Assembly: GCF_019931165.1 (NCBI RefSeq)
Contig: NZ_JAIOUP010000005.1
Span: 56,267-120,266, forward strand
DNA: 64,000 nt
Direction of reading: 5' to 3'
Origin: Schnuerera sp. xch1
Lineage (GTDB): Bacteria; Bacillota; Clostridia; Tissierellales; Tepidimicrobiaceae
Every line of letters starts with the position of its first letter. The stretch's first letter is position 1. Shown here piece by piece: positions 45,954-54,520 of the stretch. Position numbers and translations under genes: made by a program. The notes under the pieces are model-generated. The model did not search any database, was not told the DNA's origin, and saw only the letters and a program-made list of their open reading frames with translations.

Positions 45954-47177
45954 ATGTCTTCAAACCATAGCATATATATTTATAGTGAAATAGGAAAATT
46001 AAAATCAGTTTTACTTCATTGTCCAGGAAAGGAAGTAGAAAACATAGTCCCAGATTATTTGAGAAGACTTTTATTTGACGAAATTGTATATTTAGAACAA
46101 GCTCGTAGAGAGCATAATCAATTTGCCGACATTCTAAGAAACGAAGGAATAGAAGTTGTTTATCTCACAGATTTAATGGCAGATATTTTAGAAGATACAA
46201 AAGTCAGAGAAGAATTTTTAATGGAATTTATGTATGAAGGGAAAATTATTACAGAGGGGCTCCAAGAGGCCATAATAGAATTCTTTAATACTTATTCTCC
46301 AAAAGAGTTCGCAATAAAATGTATAGAAGGAGTTAGGAAAGAGGAGCTTAATCATATTAAACCTAAGTCTTTGGGTGATATGGTAAAAACCCCATATCCC
46401 TTTTATCTTGATCCAATACCTAATATGTACTTTCAAAGAGACCCCTTTGCATCTATAGGAAAAGGGATTTCCTTAAATGTAATGGCAAATGAAACCAGGA
46501 ATAGAGAGACTATATTTGCAAAATATATTTTCAAATATCATCCTAAATTTAAAAATGTTCCTAGATGGTATAACAGAGATAAAACTCATTCAATTGAAGG
46601 TGGAGATATATTAGTTCTTTCTGATAAAGTTTTAGCTATAGGAATTAGTGATAGAACTGATCCAGTAGCCATTGAAAGAATAGCTCATAGTCTTTTAAAT
46701 TCCGAGCAATGTTTTGAAACGGTTCTAGCTTTTGATATCCCGAAGGCAAGAGCGTATATGCATTTAGATACAGTATTTACTATGGTTGATTATGACCAGT
46801 TTACAATATATCCGGGAATCGAGGATCCTTTAGATGTATACAGCATTACAAGAGGAAAAAATAATGATATTAATATTAAATATGAGAGTAACAGCTTATC
46901 TAGTATATTGAAACAATACTTAAATCTACCATCAGTAAATTTAATAAGGTGTGGAGACGGTGATCGAATTGCAGCTAGCAGAGAACAGTGGAATGATGGA
47001 AGTAATACCCTTGCTATATCACCAGGAAAGGTTATTTGTTATAACCGTAATTATGTAACTAATAAAGCTCTAAGGAGAAATAATATAGAAGTATTAGAAT
47101 TTGATTCCTACGAATTATCTAGAGGTCGTGGTGGACCAAGGTGTATGAGTATGCCGTTAATAAGAGAGGATTTATAA
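45954..47177 (+). CDS. arcA: Arginine deiminase
   Basis: A 407-residue enzyme that hydrolyses arginine to citrulline and ammonia. FQRDPFASIG near residue 160, SIEGGDILVLSD near 215, YMHLDTVFTMVD near 270 and the catalytic cysteine in RGGPRCMSMPL near residue 397 are visible. ATG 45954 has AAAGGA eight bases upstream; an earlier in-frame ATG at 45936 has none. No arcB, arcC or arcD gene is beside it, so the rest of the pathway must lie elsewhere. It can give ATP and protect from acid. Confidence 0.96.
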   Translation: MSSNHSIYIYSEIGKLKSVLLHCPGKEVENIVPDYLRRLLFDEIVYLEQARREHNQFADILRNEGIEVVYLTDLMADILEDTKVREEFLMEFMYEGKIITEGLQEAIIEFFNTYSPKEFAIKCIEGVRKEELNHIKPKSLGDMVKTPYPFYLDPIPNMYFQRDPFASIGKGISLNVMANETRNRETIFAKYIFKYHPKFKNVPRWYNRDKTHSIEGGDILVLSDKVLAIGISDRTDPVAIERIAHSLLNSEQCFETVLAFDIPKARAYMHLDTVFTMVDYDQFTIYPGIEDPLDVYSITRGKNNDINIKYESNSLSSILKQYLNLPSVNLIRCGDGDRIAASREQWNDGSNTLAISPGKVICYNRNYVTNKALRRNNIEVLEFDSYELSRGRGGPRCMSMPLIREDL

Positions 47178-47289
47178 GCCCATTATTAACATCTTGGTTA
47201 CAAAAATTATGTCTAAACAAGTTTTTTAAAGTGTTACATTTATGGGGACTTTATGAAAAAGTCAACAAAACTAAATATAACCATCAAAC

Positions 47290-47316
47290 ACTCCCTTTTA
47301 GAAAAAACATATAATA
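47290..47316 (+). promoter_or_regulatory. Sigma-K-like sporulation promoter
   Basis: An AC dinucleotide in the -35 position (47290-47291), a 16-base spacer and CATATAATA (47308-47316) fit the mother-cell sigma-K consensus AC, 16 bases, CATAnnnTA. It lies 30 bases before the DUF6143 gene. Confidence 0.5.
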
Positions 47317-47346
47317 AAGTGAAATAGAGGAAAGGGGGTATATCTT

Positions 47347-47967
47347 ATGTATAATTATTTTAATGAAAATTGCTATATGCAATATCCAAATCAAACTACC
47401 CATATATGTTCTAATCACCTTCAACCGTCAATAAATGAACCTTCATTAGGCTATACTGTTTCCGTACCAATTAACTTAGCTAAATCTTTGGAAGGAAAAT
47501 ACTTCGTCGGTTATGCTGATAATCTAGCATTTGGAAAAGGTACTAGCGCTTGGGCAAGACTATATAATCCTATAAATTCAGGAGTAAACTTACATGTAAC
47601 AATCTGGACTGTTACAGATATATCCGAATCTGCCTTCCGAGCGCAAATTTGGTTTAACACTAATCCTCCTGGAACACCTCAGGAGTCCACACTAGTAACC
47701 CCTACAAACTTAGCACTTTGTCCTTTACCACGTGCTAAAATAAGACTTCAGTATGCAACAAATGTAGAAGGAAATCCATCAGGAGGGGTTAAAGCTTTTG
47801 TCCGCCGTGGACAGCCTGAAACTACATTGGTAGATGATGAACAAGGAAAATTTATATTTCCACCTGGAGGTTCTTTTCTCATCTTTTTATCTAACCCAGA
47901 AGCACCAGATTTATTAGTTTCAGGCAGAATTGCATTTGGTTGGTGGCAAGAACCTATATGTAAATGA
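47347..47967 (+). CDS. DUF6143-like protein, probably spore-associated
   Basis: A 206-residue protein without signal or membrane segment. YTVSVPINLAKSLEGKYFVGYADNL, NSGVNLHVTIWTVTDIS and LPPGGSFLIFL-type features suggest a beta-rich domain I associate with DUF6143. Met, Tyr, Asn and Cys are rich at the N-terminus, as in spore coat proteins. Strong GGAAAGGGGG precedes the ATG and a sigma-K-like promoter lies upstream. Its function is unknown. Confidence 0.7.
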   Translation: MYNYFNENCYMQYPNQTTHICSNHLQPSINEPSLGYTVSVPINLAKSLEGKYFVGYADNLAFGKGTSAWARLYNPINSGVNLHVTIWTVTDISESAFRAQIWFNTNPPGTPQESTLVTPTNLALCPLPRAKIRLQYATNVEGNPSGGVKAFVRRGQPETTLVDDEQGKFIFPPGGSFLIFLSNPEAPDLLVSGRIAFGWWQEPICK

Positions 47968-47993
47968 GAATCACAAAACCAATAAAAATAATA

Positions 47994-48022
47994 GCGTTCT
48001 ACTCTATCGTAGAACGTTTTTC
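47994..48022 (+). terminator. Terminator after the DUF6143-like gene
   Basis: CGTTCTAC and GTAGAACG pair around a six-base loop and run into TTTTTCTTTT. Confidence 0.85.
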
Positions 48023-48160
48023 TTTTAACTATGTTTAATTATTCAATGTAATAAATCATAGTTGACAAAATGAAAACAAATGAAATGTCAGTCTATATTT
48101 ACTAACATATAACACCATACACTACAATATTGAATAACCTATAGTAGGAGGTGAACCAAT

Positions 48161-48388
48161 ATGCCTTGGCAAAGGACTATACAGTATTTGATAAATAAAC
48201 CTGTAGGCGTCTCTCTAATTGACGGTACAGGTGTTTCAGGTGTATTATGTAGTATAACTAATAATGAAATATACTTGATGGAATATTTATATCATACTCA
48301 GTTTGCATTAAAACACTACCCCCTAAACCAAATCCGAGATGTACTTCCATTTCCACCATGTACAATTCCATCTCCACCACTTTACTAG
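48161..48388 (+). CDS. Small Sm-like-fold protein, possible spore coat component
   Basis: A 75-residue protein. YLINKPVGVSLIDGTGVSGVL, VCSITNN-type turn and NQIRDVLPFPPC resemble small Sm-like (beta-barrel) proteins that Bacilli and Paenibacilli encode in sporulation settings. The tail is Pro-rich (PFPPCTIPSPPLY). AGGAGGTGA lies seven bases before the ATG. CATACACTA at 48113-48121 resembles a sigma-K -10 box, but no proper -35 is seen. No specific function can be named. Confidence 0.6.
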   Translation: MPWQRTIQYLINKPVGVSLIDGTGVSGVLCSITNNEIYLMEYLYHTQFALKHYPLNQIRDVLPFPPCTIPSPPLY

Positions 48389-48528
48389 CTTCACTAAATA
48401 TGTGATTGTCTGAATGGAATGGATTGGCTTAAATATATATCTGATTCTCCAAATCCTGGATATTTGCAAAACAATGCTTTTATCTTTAATACCAGTCTTG
48501 TATTTCGGGATGTTTTTCTATAAGTCTT

Positions 48529-48834
48529 TCATTCATTTATAGTAATTTTTTCATAATAATCGTTATACGCTAAACTTAATTTTACCATAGCTGGTATAAA
48601 AATATCATAATATCTACTAATTTCCCCAAGTTTTCTAAACAATTTCCTCAAACGTGCTACATCAGATTCTCTATATTCTTTAGTCTTCTTATATTCAATA
48701 TATTGTTCTCGTATTTCTTGATTCTCATTATAATAAGCATCAAAATCATTTACAGCATCTGTTCATTCACTAGATATCTTATATACATTTGCATCATCCA
48801 CATCGATCAAGGTAAATACTAATAAATCTTCCAT
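48529..48834 (-). pseudogene. Decayed small gene with in-frame TGA
   Basis: From ATG 48834 (GGGG five bases upstream) a 101-codon frame runs to 48529, broken once by TGA at 48765-48763 (SSE-stop-TDAV, where Trp would fit). The C-terminal part is charged and helical (ESDVARLRKLFRKLGEISRYY). Further fragments in other frames reach 48394 (for example YPGFGESDIYLSQSIPFRQS). I do not recognise the family. Confidence 0.4.
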
Positions 48835-48847
48835 AATACCCCTATCT

Positions 48848-49018
48848 TCACCTTGGATTAATCATTCCAATAATTCTAATTTTTTTCTCGCTATTATGTT
48901 CTATTTCCTTTTTATACTTTATTTCGCATAAAACAGTATTAGATAATTGACTACATAAAAGTTTATTGATTTTTTCAATATTTAATGCCAAATCAATATA
49001 AAATTTTGTTGTATCCAT
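48848..49018 (-). CDS. Small protein of unknown function
   Basis: A 56-residue frame beginning MDTTKFYIDLALNIEKINKL and ending RIIGMINPR, rich in Lys, Ile and Glu and probably helical. It lies 13 bases upstream of the decayed gene above and could be part of the same old operon. No ribosome binding site is clear. In 49019-49345 I see no gene. Confidence 0.35.
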   Translation of the reverse strand: MDTTKFYIDLALNIEKINKLLCSQLSNTVLCEIKYKKEIEHNSEKKIRIIGMINPR

Positions 49019-49347
49019 TTCGAAAGTCCATTATCTGGTCCCTCTAGTCAACATGGATATGATAATGTAATCGACAATTCTATTATAATTATTACATCAT
49101 TACCAATATAAACTACGATTTTAATTAATATTTTTAAAATATCATAAACAATATACATAATATGGATATAAAATAGCTTAACATTATAGCTTTCTAGTTA
49201 CATATAATATGAAGAATACAGCATAAGCAAACGATTAAAGACTGCCTCTACATATGTTAGGTTTATAACTATCTATTCAATCCATGCATATTCATAATAC
49301 AATATTATATAGACGACCTTTGATCTCACCCGTTGCATGGCATAACA

Positions 49348-49408
49348 TCCTACTTATGATACGGTTCTCCGTATCGACTTGATGCACAAAATAGATAGGA
49401 TATATTTA
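49348..49408 (+). repeat. Structured repeat R1 at the left flank of the methyltransferase island
   Basis: TCCTACTTAT (49348-49357) pairs with ATAGATAGGA (49391-49400, one mismatch), and inside GATACGG pairs exactly with CCGTATC. A copy of the same 53-base length lies at 63504-63556 in the same orientation, sharing TCCTACTTAT, ATACGGTTC and CAAAATA. Confidence 0.55.
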
Positions 49409-49450
49409 GTAGCTGATATATATTACCAACATCAAAACTTATTCAAAATT

Positions 49451-49487
49451 AAAGCAGTAGGTTTCATTACACAGAACCTACTGCTTT
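49451..49487. terminator. Terminator at the left end of the methyltransferase island
   Basis: AAAGCAGTAGGTT and its exact complement (13 pairs) around an 11-base loop, with T-rich flanks on both sides. It lies 160 bases past the end of the last transporter gene. Confidence 0.7.
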
Positions 49488-49645
49488 AATTTTAATATTA
49501 ATAGAAACTTAAAAAATTAATTTACTGCCTATTATAAACTTCTCATCATACTTCATTTAAACTTCATTGATATCGGATTACCTTAATTTATATAAATTTA
49601 GAAGCTAAATTAGTATACAACTATTTAAACTATTAAAATATCTCA

Positions 49646-51031
49646 CTATCTCGCATAATGCCTGTGGTACCTTGCCGCTTTCTCTGCATTTACTTTTGCA
49701 TACACAGCTGCATCTTCGTCAGTTATCTTGTATCCTATTAGCATTATTGCAGCTCCTGCTAAAGCAAATATTGCCGGTGCTCCAGCAAACACCCACATGA
49801 ACTTAGATACAAATTCAGGAGTAGGTGTTATTCCTGCTGTATATCCAATAATGTCTAAACCATATCCTGCGAGAGTACCACCGATCATAAACCCTACTTT
49901 TATAGGCATATTATACATATTTATTGCTATTGCACGATTATCTTTTCCTGTTTTATAAAAGCCATATTCACCTGCATCAATTGCATAGTTAGGTCCAAAA
50001 CCAAAGAAAAAGTACATCCCTAATTGATTAAGACAAGCAAAAAATATATAAACGATCAAAGATTCTTTGGCAAAAAACGTCATTAAGAAGAATGCGGCAG
50101 CATATATTGATAATCCTGTTACCATGGCATTCTTCTTTCCTAACTTTACACCAATTTTGGGACCTATTGTGCTGGCAACTACTGCAAATGCCTTTGTAAT
50201 AGTCAAAGCAACTGACATCATTAAGAAATCGCCCAATACATACGTAAAGTAATATGCCATAGCACTTTGATTCAATACCATAGCTATAAACTGCAATGAA
50301 CTTGACGTCAAATAAACTAAAAGTTGATTATTAATGACTACAGATTTAGCCATCTCTTTTATAGTTGGAGTCGGAACTTCTGAAACTGTATTTTTTGAAT
50401 ACGGAGGATCATAAGAAGCAGCGGTTCTTGTTAAAGCTGTAGCACCAATTAGAAATAGCGAACCAAATAATATTGATACAACAAAATATGAATTTGCTCC
50501 TACCATAGGAGTAAAAAAATTAATTAGAGGAATTATTGTAGCAGAAGCGATGATACCAGCTGCTGCCATAGCCTGACCGTTTCTAATTGCCAATGTATTT
50601 CTAGCTTTCAAATCTACACCTGACATTAATGAAAGTATACTAAATTGTGATGTTTGAAGAAAAGCCATTGAACAATGTAGCAAAATATAGCCTATAATAG
50701 TAACTGCAATTTTACCCCCAGTAGAAAATGTAGAAGTATTAGCAAATAATAATGCAGAACCTGTAAATACTGTAAAACGACAAATCATAGTCCAAGAACG
50801 GTATTTACCCCATTTTAACTTTGATTTCTCAATGATTCCTCCAGCTATTAATGCAACTATAAAGTCAACTATTCGACCAATCAATAATGTAGTTCCCATT
50901 AATGCCGCACCATAAAGTAGATAATCAGTCATGAATATGTTTGTATAATTCATGGACACTGCACTAAATGTCGTTAATGCAAAACCATAAAAAGTAAAAG
51001 CACCTATTTCGGACTTCTTTAATTTAGACAT
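49646..51031 (-). CDS. GPH-family (MFS-like) transporter 1
   Basis: A 461-residue transporter with about twelve membrane segments. RIVDFIVALIAGGIIEKSKLKWGKYRSW near residue 55 carries the GKYRSW motif of glycoside-pentoside-hexuronide cation symporters. ATG 51031 has GGAGGT six bases upstream; the frame is open further but lacks a site. It is the last gene of cassette 1 after a corrinoid protein and a UroD-type methyltransferase, so it probably imports the methylated substrate. It is only distantly similar to transporter 2. Confidence 0.85.
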   Translation of the reverse strand: MSKLKKSEIGAFTFYGFALTTFSAVSMNYTNIFMTDYLLYGAALMGTTLLIGRIVDFIVALIAGGIIEKSKLKWGKYRSWTMICRFTVFTGSALLFANTSTFSTGGKIAVTIIGYILLHCSMAFLQTSQFSILSLMSGVDLKARNTLAIRNGQAMAAAGIIASATIIPLINFFTPMVGANSYFVVSILFGSLFLIGATALTRTAASYDPPYSKNTVSEVPTPTIKEMAKSVVINNQLLVYLTSSSLQFIAMVLNQSAMAYYFTYVLGDFLMMSVALTITKAFAVVASTIGPKIGVKLGKKNAMVTGLSIYAAAFFLMTFFAKESLIVYIFFACLNQLGMYFFFGFGPNYAIDAGEYGFYKTGKDNRAIAINMYNMPIKVGFMIGGTLAGYGLDIIGYTAGITPTPEFVSKFMWVFAGAPAIFALAGAAIMLIGYKITDEDAAVYAKVNAEKAARYHRHYAR

Positions 51032-51058
51032 AGCATAACCTCCAAAATGTTTAATTTT

Positions 51059-51094
51059 AACAAAGGCAACAGATTGCAATCTGTTGCCTTTGTT
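51059..51094 (-). other. Intercistronic hairpin between methyltransferase 1 and transporter 1
   Basis: Two perfectly complementary 17-base arms with a two-base loop; the core is AAAGGCAACAG with CTGTTGCCTTT. The equivalent place in cassette 2 has a homologous hairpin with a compensated base pair. Confidence 0.75.
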
Positions 51095-51110
51095 AACCTT
51101 CTAAACATGT

Positions 51111-52091
51111 CTAAAACATAACCTTACTCATTTTATCAATTTCTTCACTAGCATTCTCATACACACCTTCAAAAGAACTATAGTCTCCTCCTTGAGTTAA
51201 GCAAGGAATATAATATAATTTCCCACATCGTCTGCAACTTTCCTCTACATATTTAGCAGTATTCTCAGGTGTCCAATCTGGAAAATCAACTACTCCACTG
51301 TCAATATCTCCCATAAAACTTATTTGTCCACCATATTTGTCTATAAGTTCAGGAGTATTATTAGTTGACATAGTTCCTTGCCATATGTCAATTCCCATCT
51401 CTATCATATAGGGAACCAAGGTTGCTGCATAACTGTCACAATGGTGGACAATGAGCTCAACGCCATTATCTTTATAATATTTATATATCTTTTTATATCT
51501 TGGTACAAAAAACTCTTCAAACATCTTCGGAGAAATAAATGTAGAGGTTTGACTTCCCCAATCATCATGATGAAAAATTGCATCAGGCTTAAGATACTTT
51601 ATAAGTTGCTCTGCATATTTAAGCTCATACTCCATTAAGTAATCAAGTAATTCGTGCATTTTCTCAGGTTCTTCATAATAATTCATTAAAGCGTTTTCCA
51701 TTCTCATAAGGTGGTGTGTCATTTCAAAAAGACCTGGTGCTACAAACCCTGTTACAAACTTTTCCTTTCGATTTACAGATTCTGCATGTTTTACAGCTAC
51801 TTGCCATTCTTCTTCTGAAAATATAACAGAAGGTGCTTTTACGTACTTTTTCCATTCCCTAACATCTTTTAATACAATATGTTCCTCATCATGTACGGGG
51901 AAATCTCCAAGCTGTCCTTTTGGCCATTTAAAGGTTATACCCCATTCATTTTTAATTTCCTCACCTGGTTTAGGCTTTATCCTTTTTATAGGGACTTTAT
52001 CTATAATTTCAAGAAATTCATATTGCTTCACAAATCTATCAGGATTTCCACCTTTTATAGTTTCAAGCAAGTTTTCTCGTATCGTTAACAT
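51111..52091 (-). CDS. UroD-family corrinoid methyltransferase 1
   Basis: A 326-residue TIM-barrel protein of the uroporphyrinogen decarboxylase superfamily used by MtaA, MtbA and O-demethylase enzymes. FVTGFVAPGLFEMTHHLM near residue 112, FHHDDWGSQTSTFISPKMF near 172 and VHHCDSYAATL near 215 hold probable zinc ligands His and Cys; a third Cys lies in YIPCLTQG at residue 297. With a MtrH-like second methyltransferase nearby, it is probably the substrate-specific one, moving a methyl group to the adjacent corrinoid protein. Residues 1-297 appear identical to copy 2; 11 of the last 29 differ. Confidence 0.85.
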   Translation of the reverse strand: MLTIRENLLETIKGGNPDRFVKQYEFLEIIDKVPIKRIKPKPGEEIKNEWGITFKWPKGQLGDFPVHDEEHIVLKDVREWKKYVKAPSVIFSEEEWQVAVKHAESVNRKEKFVTGFVAPGLFEMTHHLMRMENALMNYYEEPEKMHELLDYLMEYELKYAEQLIKYLKPDAIFHHDDWGSQTSTFISPKMFEEFFVPRYKKIYKYYKDNGVELIVHHCDSYAATLVPYMIEMGIDIWQGTMSTNNTPELIDKYGGQISFMGDIDSGVVDFPDWTPENTAKYVEESCRRCGKLYYIPCLTQGGDYSSFEGVYENASEEIDKMSKVMF

Positions 52092-52797
52092 ATTGATAAC
52101 CCCCTTTGCTTATTTTAAGGCATATTTACGCAATTGCCAATTCCTTTACCAATTCTTTTGCTTTTGTGGCCGCACTACCCGCATCTGACGAATATCCATC
52201 TGCGCCAATTTCCATTGCAAATTCATTTGTTATAGGAGCACCACCGACAATAACCTTAAAACCTGTCAAATCGCTTTCTTTAAGAGCCTTAACAGTTTCT
52301 TTCAAAGCCGGCATTGTTGTAGTAAGAAGTGCAGAACAGGCGACCAATTTAACATCATCATTTTCCTTAACTGCATCGATAAATTTTTCCTTCGGCACAT
52401 CTACTCCAAGGTCAATTACGTTAAATCCAACACTTTCAATCATCATAGCTACTAGGTTTTTGCCGATATCATGCAGATCACCTAGCACTGTACCTATAAT
52501 ACATGTGCCCAATGACGACGAGCCTTCACCAGTCAAATGTGGTTTAAGAATCTCAACACCACTTGCCATTGCTTTTGCTGCTAGAAGCATTTCAGGCACA
52601 AAAATTTCACCTGCAGAAAATCTATCTCCCACAACGTTCATAGCTTTAATCATTACCTCAAGAATATCCTCAGCTTTTTCTCCTTCATCCAATACCTCTT
52701 GCACAAGGCTAGGCACAATCTTAGTCTTACCTTCTTCGACATTAACTTTTACTTCTTGAATTTTGGACATATTATTACCTCCTATATAAATTAATAT
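51202..52797. repeat. 1.6-kb near-identical segment, copy 1
   Basis: From 51202 to 52797 the sequence matches 54612-56207 at a constant offset of 3410 bases with no difference found by reading. It covers the corrinoid protein gene, its ribosome binding site, and all but the last 30 codons of the methyltransferase gene. Confidence 0.85.
52126..52770 (-). CDS. Corrinoid (B12-binding) methyl carrier protein 1
   Basis: A 214-residue protein of the MtbC/MtmC type. The N-terminal helical cap domain covers residues 1-85 (VQEVLDEGEKAEDILEVMIKAMN, then FVPEMLLAAKAM). The Rossmann domain holds the cobalamin motif VLGDLHDIGKNLVA (DxHxxG) near 113 and the GG loop VIVGGAPITNEFA near 178. It carries the methyl group on cobalt between two methyltransferases. 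AGGAGG precedes the ATG. The sequence is identical to copy 2. Confidence 0.95.
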   Translation of the reverse strand: MSKIQEVKVNVEEGKTKIVPSLVQEVLDEGEKAEDILEVMIKAMNVVGDRFSAGEIFVPEMLLAAKAMASGVEILKPHLTGEGSSSLGTCIIGTVLGDLHDIGKNLVAMMIESVGFNVIDLGVDVPKEKFIDAVKENDDVKLVACSALLTTTMPALKETVKALKESDLTGFKVIVGGAPITNEFAMEIGADGYSSDAGSAATKAKELVKELAIA

Positions 52798-52812
52798 ATT
52801 TTCTATACAATT

Positions 52813-52895
52813 AATATGTTTTCGAAAAGTTCAAAAACTTTAATTTATTTCAGGGTTGAACATTAAAGCTTTGTTCCTACTTTTTTGATAAAAAA
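52813..52895 (-). promoter_or_regulatory. Repeated leader element E1 upstream of corrinoid protein 1
   Basis: It shares AAAGCTTTAATG, CCTGAAATAAA and a GUUUUUG/CGAAAAC hairpin (52818-52838, loop AACUUUU) with E3 upstream of metF, and the first two motifs (AAGTTTTAATG, CCTGAAATAAA) with E2. It may be a leader RNA or an operator. Confidence 0.5.
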
Positions 52896-52916
52896 TATAT
52901 AAAATGACATTTAACT

Positions 52917-52972
52917 GCAATTGCCCTACTTACGGAAGGTATAGAACCATTAATTTACTCTCCTATTATGAT
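52917..52972 (-). pseudogene. 5' remnant of a second mtrH-like gene
   Basis: Fifty-six bases match 57755-57810, the start of the mtrH-like gene, at all but four positions. Its peptide reads IIIGE-stop-INGSIPSVSRAIA: a Lys codon has become TAA and the rest of the gene is missing. It begins 40 bases past the transporter 2 stop. Confidence 0.85.
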
Positions 52973-53012
52973 AGTGTTAAATAATTATTTGAAACAATTA
53001 TTTGACATTATA

Positions 53013-54425
53013 TTATACTTTAACGCCTATTTCCTCTTGGCATTTATTGATTTGATCGGTGGTTAGCTTATAGCCAAAGATAAGAAATATTACTCCAATA
53101 ACTAAGAAAATAGCAGGTACTAATGAAAATATAGCCGCAGAACCTCTTTTTATAGTTTCTGAAGCTTGCGTAGGATCTATATTTGGATTAAAATTCATCA
53201 TGGCAAGGGCAATATTTAATATAACAGATTTTCCCAAAACAGCTACTTTTAGTGGAAAGTTTTGTAGTCCCATAATGAACCCTTGTACATCTTTGCCAAA
53301 TTTCCATTTTGCATATATAGCAGTATCTGCATAAAGAACTGGTGTACAAGCAAAGCTAACTCCATAACCCATCTGAACTATACTCATAAGTATTATTACT
53401 AAGATAACATTCATATAAGAAAAAAAAGCTAATACCATAACGCCAATCATTATTATATAAGTTGCTATTAATGTCTTACGACTTGAAAATTTTTTAATCA
53501 ATGCGCCAGCTATAAAGGAACCTACAACAGCAGCAATATTTGAAATAAAGATATAGGGTCCTTGTAATCCTTCACTTTGTGCTACATATGTAAAATAGTA
53601 TATGGCAGCACCAGAGACAACAAATTTAATACTCATTTTTGCAAAATCTACTACTAATAGTGCTAGCAATGGTGGACTTTTTAATAATACTTGCACCATG
53701 TCTTTGCCAGTAAGTTTTCCTTTAGTTTTTGCATCTGCCTGTTCCTCTTCTCCAGTATCCTCATAACCATCTGTCATCTTAAAGTGTGCATAGTATCCAA
53801 CTACCATTACTAAACTTAAAGCAAATGCAAGAGCTGCAAACTTATTTCTTTCGCCTACCACCTGTGCAAGTAAATTGGCTAATGGAAGTCCTAAAAATGA
53901 AAATGTAACAGCTGAAAGATTAGTCCATGTACCACGAGATGAAGATAAAATCCCACGCTCTTCAGGTGTTTGTCCTATAACACTTACCATAGTAGCATTA
54001 GCAGTCCATGGAAAGTTCCAAAGAATATGGCTAGATAAAGCACCTGCAATTACAATTACTGATGAAACTACGCCATTGCCAACCTTTAAAAACTGAAGGG
54101 CATACAAGAATGGTATACACCAAGGTATTATAATCAACCACGAGCGATAACGGCCCCATCTCTTTGGTTTAGCTGCATTAATAATGCCACCATAAATTCC
54201 CGATAAAACTGCGTCTACAATTGCAATAATCGAAGCAATGGTACCAACTACAGCTAATGGAAACTTAGCAATATTGGTTAGAAAAAAATTGAAATAAAAA
54301 GTCTCAACGCTTGTCATCAACGAGAAACCAAAATCCCCCATACCAAAGAATCTACGCAATGTAAATGTTAAAGGCTTGATACTTTTTTCATTTTTGAGCG
54401 TTGTACTTCTGTTCTCCGTTGACAT
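53013..54425 (-). CDS. GPH-family (MFS-like) transporter 2
   Basis: A 470-residue transporter with about twelve membrane segments. AIVDAVLSGIYGGIINAAKPKRWGRYRSW near residue 70 holds the GRYRSW motif of the GPH family. AAGGAGG precedes the ATG. It ends cassette 2. It differs strongly from transporter 1 although the enzymes of the two cassettes are almost the same, so uptake rather than catalysis separates the cassettes. A weak AAATAATT/AATTATTT hairpin at 52979-53003 follows it. Confidence 0.85.
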   Translation of the reverse strand: MSTENRSTTLKNEKSIKPLTFTLRRFFGMGDFGFSLMTSVETFYFNFFLTNIAKFPLAVVGTIASIIAIVDAVLSGIYGGIINAAKPKRWGRYRSWLIIIPWCIPFLYALQFLKVGNGVVSSVIVIAGALSSHILWNFPWTANATMVSVIGQTPEERGILSSSRGTWTNLSAVTFSFLGLPLANLLAQVVGERNKFAALAFALSLVMVVGYYAHFKMTDGYEDTGEEEQADAKTKGKLTGKDMVQVLLKSPPLLALLVVDFAKMSIKFVVSGAAIYYFTYVAQSEGLQGPYIFISNIAAVVGSFIAGALIKKFSSRKTLIATYIIMIGVMVLAFFSYMNVILVIILMSIVQMGYGVSFACTPVLYADTAIYAKWKFGKDVQGFIMGLQNFPLKVAVLGKSVILNIALAMMNFNPNIDPTQASETIKRGSAAIFSLVPAIFLVIGVIFLIFGYKLTTDQINKCQEEIGVKV

Positions 54426-54467
54426 AGTAGTAACCTCCTTAAATGCAATCTTTAAAACATTTGATTA

Positions 54468-54505
54468 TTAGAAAGACAACAGGATATATTCTGTTGTCTT
54501 TCTAA
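54468..54505 (-). other. Intercistronic hairpin between methyltransferase 2 and transporter 2
   Basis: Fifteen-base complementary arms with an eight-base loop; core AAAGACAACAG with CTGTTGTCTTT. Compared with cassette 1 one G-C pair is an A-T pair, which keeps the stem. Confidence 0.75.
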
Positions 54506-54520
54506 ATCTGTTAAAAATAT

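Noticed and set aside
48763..48765. In-frame TGA as a second selenocysteine
   Set aside because: No SECIS-like hairpin with a GGUCU-type loop follows, and the gene is otherwise decayed.
52106..52759. 217-codon plus-strand frame, repeated at 55516-56169
   Set aside because: It is the antisense shadow of the corrinoid protein genes; its length reflects the codon use of the real gene, and its identity in both copies only reflects identical DNA.
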